DNA of 64,000 bases, taken from positions 2,606,501 to 2,670,500 of the forward strand of contig NZ_JADBEG010000001.1 of assembly GCF_014873755.1 (NCBI RefSeq), in the 5' to 3' direction. The position numbers and the translations under genes were made by a program. This DNA is from Amycolatopsis lexingtonensis. GTDB taxonomy: Bacteria > Actinomycetota > Actinomycetes > Mycobacteriales > Pseudonocardiaceae. Positions 27,263 through 35,563 of this stretch are shown piece after piece. Position 1 is the first letter of the stretch, and every line of letters begins with the position of its first letter. Under the pieces are notes generated by a model. The model had not been told where the DNA came from. It searched no databases and worked only from the letters and a program-made list of their open reading frames with translations.

Positions 27263-28674
27263 GTGGGGGAAGGTGTTCGTCCGTCGTATGACGAATTGGC
27301 CGTGCTGGTCGCAGCGCAGGCTGTGGAGCTCGCTCGTGCACGGGAGGAGATCACCGCGTTACGGGCCGAGGTCGCCGCGCTCAAGCGTCGCCTGGGCACG
27401 AATTCGGGTAACTCCTCGATGCCGCCGTCGTCGGACCGGTTCAGCAAACCTGCCCCAAGTCGTTGCGGGGCAAGTCCGGACGCAAGCAGGGCAAACAGCC
27501 CGGCGCGCCTGGCGCGACGCTGTCACTGGTGAAGAACCCGGACACGATCGTCGACCACACACCGTCGGCGTGCGCGGGCTGCGGCGCGGGTCTGCGCCGC
27601 ACCGACCGTGCCGGGGTGATCCGCCGCCAGGTCGTGGACCTGCCACCGGTGCGCCCGGCGGTGACCGAGCGCCACCTGCACCGGCTGCGGTGCGGAGGTT
27701 GCCACCGCGTCACGACTGCACCCGGCCCGGCCGAGGCGACCGCGCCCGCCTGCTACGGACCGAACGTGACCGCGCTGGCGGTCTACCTGCTGACCTACCA
27801 GCACATGCCGGTGGCCAGGACAGCGCAGCTGCTGGCGGACCTGATGGGGTTGCCGGTGTCGACCGGCTGGGTCGCCGGTGTCCTCACCCCGGTCGCCGCT
27901 CAGCTCGACGGATTTGCCCAGCAGGTCGAGGACGCGTTGCGGGCCGCGCCGGTGGCGCATTTCGACGAGACCGGCATCCGGGTCGCAGGGAAGAACTGGT
28001 GGCTGCATGTCGTGCTCACCGCGTATCTGCCGCATCGGCAGCGTGGTGGTGAGGCGATGGACGAGTTCGGGATCCTCACCTACTTCCGCGGTGTCGCCGT
28101 CCACGACGGCCTCATGTCCTATGAAGACTTCGGGCGCAAACACGCCCGCTGCAACGCCCACCACCTGCGCGAACTGGACGCGGCCGGCGAAGCCCACCCC
28201 GAATACGCCTGGCCCCGGATCGCGATCACCACCCTCGAACAGCTCAACACCGCCGCCCACACCGCACGCGATGCCGGCCAGGCCACGATCCCCGCCCACA
28301 TCGTCGATCCGTTGCTCTCGAGGTTCGTCCGCACGATCAACGTCGGCCTGCTGCTGCACCCACCGGATCGGGGGCGTAAGCAAAGCAAGACCCGGAACCT
28401 GCTGGTGCGCCTGCGCGACTACCAGCACCAAGTGCTGCTCTTCGCCCGCGACCTCACCGTCCCGTTCACCAACAACCAAGCCGAACGCGACCTGCGCTTG
28501 ATCAAGGCACAACTGAAGATCTCCGGTGGCTGGCGCACCCCACACGGCGCCCACGCCTGGCTACGCGTCCGCAGCTACATCTCCACCGCCCGCAAGAACG
28601 GCCACGTCATCACCGCACTACGCGACGCCATCACCGGAAACCCCTGGCTACCAACAACAATCGAAACGGCCTGA
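27263..28674 (+). pseudogene. IS66 transposase, frameshifted into two frames
   Basis: The first frame (27263-27532, GTG start) holds the N-terminal leucine-zipper-like region (ALRAEVAALKRRLG, NSGNSSMPPSSD). The second frame, in use from about 27460, continues with GKSGRKQGKQPGAPG, the zinc-finger segment CAGCGAGL, the DDE core (HFDETGIRV, then the His/Cys-rich HARCNAHHLREL and NNQAERDLRLIK) and the C-terminal end within the right inverted repeat. The junction lies at TGCCCCAAGTCG (27451-27462). One extra A would restore the usual KPAPKSLRGKSG sequence, so a 1-bp deletion is the simplest explanation. Programmed frameshifting or a sequencing error are alternatives. Confidence 0.85.
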
Positions 28675-28682
28675 ACAGTTAC
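28663..28682 (-). repeat. IS66 right terminal inverted repeat
   Basis: Exact reverse complement of the left repeat; it includes the transposase stop codon. The right target duplicate CGATCGGG follows at 28683-28690. Confidence 0.92.
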
Positions 28683-28690
28683 CGATCGGG

Positions 28691-29129
28691 TGCACCCGAT
28701 GCACTGCCTGTGCCGAGTCAGCGGGGGGGCGGACACGATCGGAGGCGGAGCAACCAGCAGGGCTGGAACCGGCGGGCGCTCGCCCACCTGGACTCGACCT
28801 GCGCTCGCTGGAGGAGGGCGCGCTCGGAGACATTGCCGGCAACGACCTCATGCAGTGGCACTGAGCCTCTCCCCTTCGCCGACAACGGGAAAGAGTGGGG
28901 CGGCCGAGGTGCTCGCGACCTGCGTGGTCGAGTCCCGCCGCTTCGCCGAACTCATCGCCCCGGACGGCCGGCGGTGACGAACACGCCTCTCGCCGGCTGG
29001 TGGTGTCGGCCGGTACGGGGCAGCTCCCCGACGGCGAAGCCGAGCTGCTCGAACACGGCCCGACCGCGCCACGTGTAACCGACCGATCGGCCGGGTACCA
29101 CTCCGGGCACCGTCAGGAGGGAAGCTGAA
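28691..29129. other. Intergenic region without recognisable gene
   Basis: About 440 bp right of the IS element. Several short frames exist (for example one ending at 28977 with ESRRFAELIAPDGRR), but none has a good ribosome binding site or a known motif. It is possibly the decayed remainder of sequence interrupted by IS66. The last 15 bases contain the AGGAGG site of the following small gene. Confidence 0.4.
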
Positions 29130-29291
29130 ATGGGCCTTCTCGTCGGACTGCTCGTGATCTGGGCCGTCCTCGTCGTGCTCGGCATCGTCGTCAAGGGACT
29201 GTTCTGGCTGATCATCGTCGGCGCGGTGCTGTTCGTCGCGACCGGGGTGATCGGCTTCGTCAAGCGGGAGGCCCTCGGCAAGCGGGGGTGA
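29130..29291 (+). CDS. Small hydrophobic membrane protein, 53 aa
   Basis: The ATG at 29130 follows AGGAGG at 9 nt. The product is almost entirely two hydrophobic helices (LLVGLLVIWAVLVVLGIVV and LFWLIIVGAVLFVATGVIG) joined by a KG turn, ending in a basic tail (KREALGKRG). Small hydrophobic proteins of this type are common in streptomycetes and relatives, with unknown role. It is convergent with the DUF4288 gene, with 2 bp between the stops. Confidence 0.75.
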   Translation: MGLLVGLLVIWAVLVVLGIVVKGLFWLIIVGAVLFVATGVIGFVKREALGKRG

Positions 29292-29293
29292 CG

Positions 29294-29620
29294 TCAGACG
29301 CGGTCCTGGTGCTCGCCGCCGGTGGTGAAGTGGCGGTCCAGGTACTCCGCCGGTGGCAAGGCGCTGTCGCGCAGCAGCGAGAACACCTCGGTGCCGGGCG
29401 CCAGCTCCCGCTCGCCGGTCGCGTAGCCCTGGGCGAGGCCGAGGTAGCCGACCCCGGCCCGCTCCGCGTACTCGCGGGCTTCCGCCTCGGCGAGGGCCAG
29501 TGCCTCGTCGAGGTCGGGCGCGCGCCACAGGGTGATCCGCTCTTCGTACGGTTCTTCGCCGGCGTGCGTCCACCGGAAGACACAGCGCACCGCGAACCAT
29601 TCGCCGGATTCGTCCGTCAC
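29294..29620 (-). CDS. DUF4288-like protein
   Basis: The 108-aa protein starts at GTG 29620, with GGGGGAG 3 nt upstream. It has the pattern WFAVRCVFRW ... YEERITLWRAPDLDEALALAEAEAREYA ... VFSLLRDSALPPAEYLDRHF, which fits the DUF4288 family of small single-domain proteins with the conserved ending EYLDRHF. No function is established. It lies 32 bp downstream of the SDR gene on the same strand and may be co-transcribed. Confidence 0.72.
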   Translation of the reverse strand: MTDESGEWFAVRCVFRWTHAGEEPYEERITLWRAPDLDEALALAEAEAREYAERAGVGYLGLAQGYATGERELAPGTEVFSLLRDSALPPAEYLDRHFTTGGEHQDRV

Positions 29621-29652
29621 CGCTCCCCCGTCCCCGATGGTCGGGCGGAATT

Positions 29653-30447
29653 TTAATGGGTTTCGGTGGTGTATCCCCCGTCGAGGGTGAAGGTCGCGCC
29701 CGTGATGTTGCCCGCCACCCGGTCGGCGGCCAGGAAGGCCGCCAGGTTCGCGACCTCCGCGGGCTGGGTGAACCGGCCGGTCACGGCGTGGGTGGCGGCT
29801 TCGTCGGCCACGGCGCCGGGGGTCGCGCCGGAGCCGGCCGCGACGGTCTCGGCCACGCCGCCCGCGCCGAGCCACAGGTCCGTCGCGACCGGGCCCGGGT
29901 TGATCGCGTTGGCGCGGACGCCGTGCGGGCCGAACTCCTTCGATACCGACTTCGTGAAGTTGACCAGCGCCGCCTTCGCCGCGCTGTAGTCGATGACGCC
30001 GGGGTCGGGCAGGTGCGCGTTGATCGAGGCGATCGTGACGATGCTGCCCCGGCCCGCGGTCACCATCGTCGGCAGCGCTGCCCGCGTGGCGCGGACCGCG
30101 CTCAACAGGTTGAGGGTGATCGACCGCGTCCACTCCTCGTCGGTGACCAGCAGGAAGCCGTTCGGCCGCGGGGTGACGGCGCCGACGTTGTTGACCAGGA
30201 TGTCGACGCGCCCGAGCTCGCTCAGCGCCAGCTCCACGAGCCGGCCCGGGCCGTCGGCGGTGCCGAGGTCCACGGCCAGCGCGTGGGCCTTTCCGGCCCG
30301 TGCGAGCTCTTCCAGCTCACGCCCGGGAGACCGCGCCCCGGCGACGACGTGGACGCCCTCGGCGACGAGGGTTTCGGTGACGGCCAGCCCGATGCCCCGG
30401 CTGGCCCCGGTGACGACGGCGACCCGGCCCGCGAGGTCCAGTTCCAC
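29653..30447 (-). CDS. SDR-family NAD(P)-dependent oxidoreductase
   Basis: The 264-aa classical short-chain dehydrogenase has the cofactor motif TGASRGIG (13-20), NNVG, and the catalytic Tyr154 and Lys158 in YSAAK. Its C-terminal end (ITGATFTLDGGYTTE) matches the FabG-like shape. It likely interconverts an alcohol and a ketone. It follows the alpha/beta hydrolase by 4 nt, so the two form an operon divergent from the LysR regulator. Confidence 0.93.
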   Translation of the reverse strand: MELDLAGRVAVVTGASRGIGLAVTETLVAEGVHVVAGARSPGRELEELARAGKAHALAVDLGTADGPGRLVELALSELGRVDILVNNVGAVTPRPNGFLLVTDEEWTRSITLNLLSAVRATRAALPTMVTAGRGSIVTIASINAHLPDPGVIDYSAAKAALVNFTKSVSKEFGPHGVRANAINPGPVATDLWLGAGGVAETVAAGSGATPGAVADEAATHAVTGRFTQPAEVANLAAFLAADRVAGNITGATFTLDGGYTTETH

Positions 30448-30451
30448 GGGC

Positions 30452-31252
30452 TCAGACCCCGTGCTCGCGCAGCCAGGCGAGCACGGCGTCGGCGACGTCC
30501 CGCCAGCCGCTGTCGATGGTGAGCGAGTGGCCCCGCCCCTCGAACTGCTTCAGCTCGGTGACGGCGGTCGAGTCGCGGTACTGCTTGAGCGTCGAGCGGG
30601 TGACCACGTCCGGGACGGTGTGGTCCGCGGTGCCGGAGACCAGCAGCAGCGGGCCGCGGTCTTCGCGGCGGGTGTCGACCTTCGCCTCCGAATGCAGCAC
30701 GAAGTTCGCGGCCGCGGCCTGGAACAGCGGCCGGGCCGGCGACGGGATCGTCCAGCGCCGGAAGAGCTCCGCCGACTCTTCGTCGGTCAGCGCGTTGCCG
30801 AAGCCGAACCGGAACTCCTTTTCCGTCAGCGACACCGCCCGGTGCAGGTTGGCCGGGTTGCCCAGGGCCGGCAGGCCCGCGCGCAGCTGCGCCAGCGGGA
30901 GCGGCAGGACGCCCTTGATCTGCGCCGGGTCGATGGCGACGCCGGCCGCGCCGATGCCCTGGCCGAGCAGCTTCTCGGTGATCAGGCCGCCGAACGAGTG
31001 ACCGATGACGACCGGCGGCCGGTCGAGGCCTTCGATGATGGCCGCGAAGTGGCTCACGGCGTCGTCGATGCCGATGTCCGCGACGGCTTCCGGGTGCGCT
31101 CTGGCCTGTTCGACGGTTTCGGGCTCGTGCGGCCAGCCGGGCGCGACGGGCGCGTACCCGGCGGCCCGGAAGTGGTCGATCCAGGGGTGCCACGACGTGG
31201 CGTGGAGCCACAGACCGTGGATGAACACGACAGGGGTGCCCGCGGCTGCCAT
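30452..31252 (-). CDS. Alpha/beta hydrolase
   Basis: The 266-aa protein has the HG oxyanion loop (VFIHGLWLHATSW), nucleophile elbow GHSFGG (Ser86), an acid residue in SGTADHTVP and catalytic His in GRGHSL. It resembles esterases and haloperoxidase/lactonase-like members. It is the first gene of a two-gene unit with the SDR, divergent from the LysR gene, suggesting a small catabolic or detoxification pathway for an ester-type substrate. Confidence 0.92.
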   Translation of the reverse strand: MAAAGTPVVFIHGLWLHATSWHPWIDHFRAAGYAPVAPGWPHEPETVEQARAHPEAVADIGIDDAVSHFAAIIEGLDRPPVVIGHSFGGLITEKLLGQGIGAAGVAIDPAQIKGVLPLPLAQLRAGLPALGNPANLHRAVSLTEKEFRFGFGNALTDEESAELFRRWTIPSPARPLFQAAAANFVLHSEAKVDTRREDRGPLLLVSGTADHTVPDVVTRSTLKQYRDSTAVTELKQFEGRGHSLTIDSGWRDVADAVLAWLREHGV

Positions 31253-31392
31253 CGGATCCTCCGGATTTTCGGGACGGCGTGTCGGGCACGAGCCAACCCG
31301 ATCCGGGCCGGGCCGTCCAAGACCTGGTGCGTGCGCATCGATAGCCGCAGTGGCATCGTTGGCGCTCCACTCCCCCGCTCGGGAAGGCCCGG
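31253..31392. promoter_or_regulatory. Divergent promoter region, hydrolase-SDR operon and LysR gene
   Basis: A 140-bp gap. CGAT (31339-31342) and ATCG (31355-31358) form an inverted repeat with a 12-nt spacer, resembling a LysR-type recognition site. The arms are short. Confidence 0.35.
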
Positions 31393-32355
31393 ATGGACCT
31401 CGACCTCAGGCTGGTGCGGTACTTCGTCACGGTCGCCGACGAGCTGCACTTCGGCCGGGCCGCCGCCCGGCTGTACATCAGCCAGCCGGCGCTGTCCAAG
31501 CAGATCCGCCGGCTCGAGGCCGAGGTCGGGGCGCCGCTGCTGGTGCGCGACAGCCGCCACGTCACCCTGACACCGCGCGGCGAGCGGTTCCTGCACCTCG
31601 CGCGGCAGCTACTGGCGACCGCCGGGCAGATGCTGCGCGAACCCGCGCCGAACCGCCTGCGGGTCGCGCACATCTTCGAGCTCGACACCAGCCGGATCGT
31701 CACCGACGCCTACCTCGCGGCCCACCCGGGTGCCGAGGTGGTCCAGAGCCAGATGGACAGCGCCCGCCAGCTCGCCGCGCTGCTCGACGACCACCTCGAC
31801 GTCGCGATCCTCCGCGTCACGGCCGCGTTGCGGGCCGAGTACCCGGCCGGCTGGCGGCACACGCCGCTGCGGCTCGAGCCGTTCCGGCTGGTCGGCAGAC
31901 CCGGGGAGCCGAACCGGACGTCGGTGTCGATGCACGAACGTCCGCTCGAGGTCTTCGCGGACGGCCCCGGTACCGCGCTGTACAACGTGCACGGCCACTA
32001 CCTGAGTTCGTTCGCCCGGCACACCGGGCTCACCCTGCGCTGGCTGGGCAACCCCGGTACCTTCGACCACTGCCGCACCGCCCTCGGCCGCGCGCCCGGC
32101 AGCGCGTTCCTGTTCGAATTCGACAGCTACGCCCGCCGCTACCCCGAGCACGGGTTCCCGGTGCACCGGCCGCGGGAGCTGCAGCCGGTGTACCCGTGGT
32201 CGGTGGCCTGGCGCGAGGGCGACGAGCCGGAGCCCGTGCGGGAGTTCCTGCGCATCGCCGGCGAAACCGCCGAGCGGCACCGCTGGCTGCTACCCGAACG
32301 CACCGGGGGAGCGCCGCTGTGGACCCCGCCGGAAGACCTCTCCGCCGCTCCGTAG
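31393..32355 (+). CDS. LysR-family transcriptional regulator
   Basis: The 320-aa protein has an N-terminal winged HTH (LRLVRYFVTVADELHFGRAA, then ISQPALSKQIRRLEAEVG) and a periplasmic-binding-like effector domain (LRVAHIFELDTSRI ... LDVAILRV). It likely controls the divergent hydrolase-SDR pair in response to their substrate. The stop codon is 1 bp from the convergent end of the contractile injection system operon. Confidence 0.92.
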   Translation: MDLDLRLVRYFVTVADELHFGRAAARLYISQPALSKQIRRLEAEVGAPLLVRDSRHVTLTPRGERFLHLARQLLATAGQMLREPAPNRLRVAHIFELDTSRIVTDAYLAAHPGAEVVQSQMDSARQLAALLDDHLDVAILRVTAALRAEYPAGWRHTPLRLEPFRLVGRPGEPNRTSVSMHERPLEVFADGPGTALYNVHGHYLSSFARHTGLTLRWLGNPGTFDHCRTALGRAPGSAFLFEFDSYARRYPEHGFPVHRPRELQPVYPWSVAWREGDEPEPVREFLRIAGETAERHRWLLPERTGGAPLWTPPEDLSAAP

Positions 32356-32356
32356 C

Positions 32357-33088
32357 TCACCAGAAGAAGATCCAGCGGCCGTCCAGGCGGACGCCGTGAC
32401 CCTGGTAGGTCACGCGGCGCTGTCCCGGCGTGCGGCAGCGGGACCCGGAGATCCGGTGCCACAGCTCGGACTCGGTGAACACCATCGTGCCGGCGCGGTA
32501 CGGCACGGTGATCGCCTCGCCCCCGCCGTGCCGGCCGGGCGCGGCACCCGGGATGTCGGCTTCGAGGTCCAGGCCACTGCCGCCGTCCGGCAGTTCGAAC
32601 GGGACCGTGAAGGTGACCACCGCCGAGATGTCGTCGGCGCGCCTGATCAGCGACGGCGCCTGCGTTTCGAGGGCGTCGACGTGCCAGCCGCCGCCCGCGT
32701 AGTCGCCGGGGGCGTCGAAGCCGAACACGTGGAAGCCGGGGACGGCGAGCTCGTCCGCGTACACCACCGGGAGCGCGTACCGCTCTTCGAAGAAGGTCGC
32801 GACACGCTCGTGCACGAGTCGGAAGTGCCGGTAGAGCAGCCGGTTTTCCCGCCGCGCGCACTCCGCGTAGTGCTCGAGCTTGCCGCGGCTGCGGTAGAGC
32901 GCCTCGCCGATGGTGGCCATGCGGCCGACGCCGGGGGTGCGCCGGCCTTCGTGCCACAGCTCGGGCGGTGCCGCGTCGACGGCGGCGCGGACCTGGTCGA
33001 CCTCCGGTGGGCTGAACAGGTCGACAGCGAAGACCCGGGCGCCGCCGAAGTGGATCTCTTCGACCGGCCGCGTGTCCATTGTGGTCAT
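32357..33088 (-). CDS. Putative 2-oxoglutarate/Fe(II) oxygenase, last gene of the injection-system operon
   Basis: The 243-aa protein has an iron-binding pattern typical of the cupin-fold oxygenases: H136-V-D138 in GGGWHVDAL, a distal His211 in ELWHRIS, and an Arg (224/225, GQRRVTY) that could bind 2-oxoglutarate. The ATG overlaps the ATP-grasp stop by 1 nt (TGATG), so the two are translationally coupled. A peptidyl-hydroxylase role in the cassette is inference; I see no closer subfamily. Confidence 0.65.
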   Translation of the reverse strand: MTTMDTRPVEEIHFGGARVFAVDLFSPPEVDQVRAAVDAAPPELWHEGRRTPGVGRMATIGEALYRSRGKLEHYAECARRENRLLYRHFRLVHERVATFFEERYALPVVYADELAVPGFHVFGFDAPGDYAGGGWHVDALETQAPSLIRRADDISAVVTFTVPFELPDGGSGLDLEADIPGAAPGRHGGGEAITVPYRAGTMVFTESELWHRISGSRCRTPGQRRVTYQGHGVRLDGRWIFFW

Positions 33089-34026
33089 CAGACGTGCTCC
33101 TTGCACAACGCCGCCGCAGCGAGCAGCCCGGCGACGGCCGCCGCGATCGGCTGGCCGGTTCTCGATTCGTAGTAGGTGAAGCCCGGCGACGGGTTGACTT
33201 CGAAGCAGTACCACTCGCCGTCCGGGGTGCGCCGCAGGTCGATGCCGGCCACCGGGAGCCCGATCCGCTTGGCCAGGTCGAAGCAGCGGGCGGTGACGTC
33301 CGGCGGCAGGTCGATCGCCGTCAGGACCGGATCGCGGTGGCCCAGCGCCCGGGCGTAGCGGTAGTCGTCGGCGTCGCTGTCCACCTCGGCGGCGAACACC
33401 TCGGCCCCGACGACGTGCACCCGCACGTCGGTCCCGGGCACGCGGCGCTGGAACTGCGTCGGGCAGGCGGCGACGTCCGCGAGCCGGTCGCCGGGCCGGA
33501 CGCGCCGCACCCGGCTGCGCACGCCGCTGGCCGACTTGACGATGACGTCGCCGTGCTCGTCGAGGAACTCCGCGACCCGGTCCGGATCGTTGGTGACGAG
33601 CGTCGGCGGCACGGCGAACCCGGCCGCGGAGACGGCCCGCAGCTGGAACGGCTTGGACGCGTTCCCCGCCGCCGCCTCCGGCCGATTGAGGACGTAGGCC
33701 GCGGTGCGGTCGGACCAGGCGTTGAGCACCTGGTCGACCTCGGCGGCGTGCCGCCACTCCGGCGAAGCGGGCGGGCGCGTGCGGAGGCCGGGCAGCTGGG
33801 TGCTGTCGTGCGGGCGCACGTACGCGGCCCGGACGCGGCCGAGGTCGAAGGTCTCCCCCGCGACGGTCACGGTCGTGCGGCTGGTGCGGCCCGCCTCGAC
33901 CTGGACGGTGGTGTCGAGGACCTGCCGCTGGTCGAGGAAGAACACGGGCGCGTCGAGCCGCCGGAGCTGGGTCAGCACGGCGGACATGGGCTGGTCGCGG
34001 ACCAGGCCCCAGAGCAGGATGCTCAT
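33088..34026 (-). CDS. RimK-like ATP-grasp ligase
   Basis: The 312-aa protein has an N-terminal pre-ATP-grasp domain (ILLWGLVRDQP), an ATP-binding core (FQLRAVSAAGFAVPPTLVT, DVIVKSASG, FQRRVPGTDVRVHVVG) and the metal-binding ending WYCFEVNPSPGF, which has the Glu-x-Asn pair of RimK and of graspetide maturases such as MvdD. Such ligases form peptide-like or ester bonds on protein side chains or termini. It overlaps the 264-aa gene by 4 nt and the oxygenase gene by 1 nt. Confidence 0.85.
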   Translation of the reverse strand: MSILLWGLVRDQPMSAVLTQLRRLDAPVFFLDQRQVLDTTVQVEAGRTSRTTVTVAGETFDLGRVRAAYVRPHDSTQLPGLRTRPPASPEWRHAAEVDQVLNAWSDRTAAYVLNRPEAAAGNASKPFQLRAVSAAGFAVPPTLVTNDPDRVAEFLDEHGDVIVKSASGVRSRVRRVRPGDRLADVAACPTQFQRRVPGTDVRVHVVGAEVFAAEVDSDADDYRYARALGHRDPVLTAIDLPPDVTARCFDLAKRIGLPVAGIDLRRTPDGEWYCFEVNPSPGFTYYESRTGQPIAAAVAGLLAAAALCKEHV

Positions 34027-34817
34027 CCGGCCACCGCCTTGACGCCGGAGGAATCCGCGAGCGACGTGAGAGGCGCGTAGCCGGGCGGAGCCTCGGGCAC
34101 ATGCCCCGGCGACTCCCCCGCCACGGCGACCCCACGACCCGCGGCCCGCCCCGGTGCCACCGCGAGCGCGTCCGCCACCGCCGGGTCGGCCAGGTCCGGC
34201 CACGCCGAGATCTCCCGCACCTCCGCCTGCGCTCCCAACCCGGACACGGTCGCCGTCAGCAGCGGGGTCCCCGCCAGCTCCGCGAGCGCCCGCAACTGCC
34301 GCCCCACCAAGGGGTGCACCTCCCCCACGCACACGTCGCCCACCACGTGCACGCGATGGGTCCCCGGCGGGACGGCCGGCGCCGGGGGCAGGCCGAGACC
34401 GACCGTCCGGTGCACCGGCGCCACCCGCAGGCCCACCGCGGCCGCCGCGTCGGCCCACTCCTCCGGGTACCAGGCCGGGCCGTTGAGGCACCTCGGGTTG
34501 GGCGGGTTCAGCACCGGGGCCGGGCACGCGTCGAGCCACGCCAGCAGGAACGCCGTCAGCTCCGCCGCCGCGTACGGCCGGTCCTCGCGGCGGATCCGGA
34601 GCAGGTCGGCGCCGGTGAGCACGCCGAGGCGGTTCACCACGCCGGTGATCGGGGCGCCGACGGACAGCTCCGCGCGCACCCCGCCGTCGCGGTCCACCGA
34701 GAGGCTCCACCGGGCCTGGTGCAGTTCGTCGACGGTCAGGAGCAGGGCCTCGCTGCCCCACCGGTCCGCCAGCGCCCGGGCGGCCGAATCGCGGGCGTGG
34801 GCCAGGATCAGCAGCAT
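34023..34817 (-). CDS. Unknown protein coupled to the ATP-grasp gene
   Basis: The 264-aa protein begins MLLILAHARDSAARALADRWG and contains GVVNRLGVLTGADLLRI, AAELTAFLLAWLDACPAPVLN and PPNPRCLNGPAWYPEEWADAA. The N-terminal part resembles the pre-ATP-grasp half of RimK-type enzymes, without a recognisable catalytic half, so it may be a recognition partner or degenerate paralogue of the neighbouring ligase. It overlaps the upstream gene by 1 nt and the ligase gene by 4 nt. Function is inferred from coupling only. Confidence 0.65.
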   Translation of the reverse strand: MLLILAHARDSAARALADRWGSEALLLTVDELHQARWSLSVDRDGGVRAELSVGAPITGVVNRLGVLTGADLLRIRREDRPYAAAELTAFLLAWLDACPAPVLNPPNPRCLNGPAWYPEEWADAAAAVGLRVAPVHRTVGLGLPPAPAVPPGTHRVHVVGDVCVGEVHPLVGRQLRALAELAGTPLLTATVSGLGAQAEVREISAWPDLADPAVADALAVAPGRAAGRGVAVAGESPGHVPEAPPGYAPLTSLADSSGVKAVAG

Positions 34818-35563
34818 CAGCTGTCCTCTTCGGACAGTGCGTCGCGGCCGACGTCGGGGCGGTCCGCCAGCGAGATGAACGTCCGCTCGTCCCCCTCCAC
34901 CTCGGCCCCGGAACCCGAAGCTTCCGGCGGGAAGGTGCCGGCGAGGTCGACGAACTCCTTCTGCCCGTCCTTGCCCCGGTCCTTCTCCTTCCCTTCCTTG
35001 CTGTCCTTCTCCTTGGTCTCCTTGTTGTCCTTGCCTTCCTTCTCCTTCGAGTCCTTGGTCTCCTTGGTGTCCTTCTCCTTCTCCTTCGACTCCTTGGTCT
35101 CCGTCTTGTCCTTGATCGGGTCGATCCGCCGGTCGATCGCGGTGATCTTCACCTGCAGCTCCTGGACCACCCCGAACAGCTCCAGCCGCAGCTCCTTGAT
35201 GCAGTTGCTGACCGTGCGCAGCGCCTCCGCGACCCCGCCGAGGTCGGTCTCGATGGCGTGGAACCGGTGGTTGAACCCGATCTCCGTCGGCGTCTCGCCC
35301 GCCTGCACCACCGTCACGCCGTCGATGAAGTCCGGGTGCGTGAACGCCGGCTCGAAGTGCAGCTCGCACTGGGGCGCGGTCTGGGGAACGCTGGTCTGGA
35401 AGACGAACGGCGGGCTCACCGTCGCCGCGAGGCCGGGGCCGGACGACCGGGCGATCGCGCGGCCCAGCACCGCGACGACGTCGTCCTCCGCGACGCCCGC
35501 GCCGCGCAGGGCTTCGACGATCGTGTGGGCCGGGACGCCGTAGACGAGTTGTTCGTCGCTCAT
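34817..35563 (-). CDS. Coiled-coil protein with Lys/Glu-rich repeat, possible modification substrate
   Basis: The 248-aa protein has an N-terminal globular part (~1-95), a helical/coiled segment (~95-145; LRTVSNCIKELRLELFGVVQ) and a striking charged stretch (~146-205) of TKESKEKEKD and KETKDSKEKEG type. It ends acidic (FISLADRPDV ... ALSEEDS). The DNA of the repeat is low-complexity (34976-35115). The gene overlaps the large baseplate gene by 4 nt and the next gene by 1 nt. Its position directly before a putative modification cassette makes it a candidate substrate; it may equally be a structural baseplate or fibre component. Confidence 0.7.
   Translation of the reverse strand: MSDEQLVYGVPAHTIVEALRGAGVAEDDVVAVLGRAIARSSGPGLAATVSPPFVFQTSVPQTAPQCELHFEPAFTHPDFIDGVTVVQAGETPTEIGFNHRFHAIETDLGGVAEALRTVSNCIKELRLELFGVVQELQVKITAIDRRIDPIKDKTETKESKEKEKDTKETKDSKEKEGKDNKETKEKDSKEGKEKDRGKDGQKEFVDLAGTFPPEASGSGAEVEGDERTFISLADRPDVGRDALSEEDS

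Larger units (their letters stand above)
27209..28682 (+). mobile_element. IS66-family insertion sequence (ISBst12-like, transposase only)
   Basis: The 1474-bp element is bounded by perfect 20-bp inverted repeats beginning GTAA, as is characteristic of IS66. It contains one transposase gene and no tnpA/tnpB accessory genes, which fits the ISBst12 subgroup. The transposase is split by a frameshift near 27455, so the copy is probably inactive on its own unless frameshifting restores it. It sits just beyond the SOS box of the HNH gene and may have separated that gene from upstream sequence. Confidence 0.9.
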
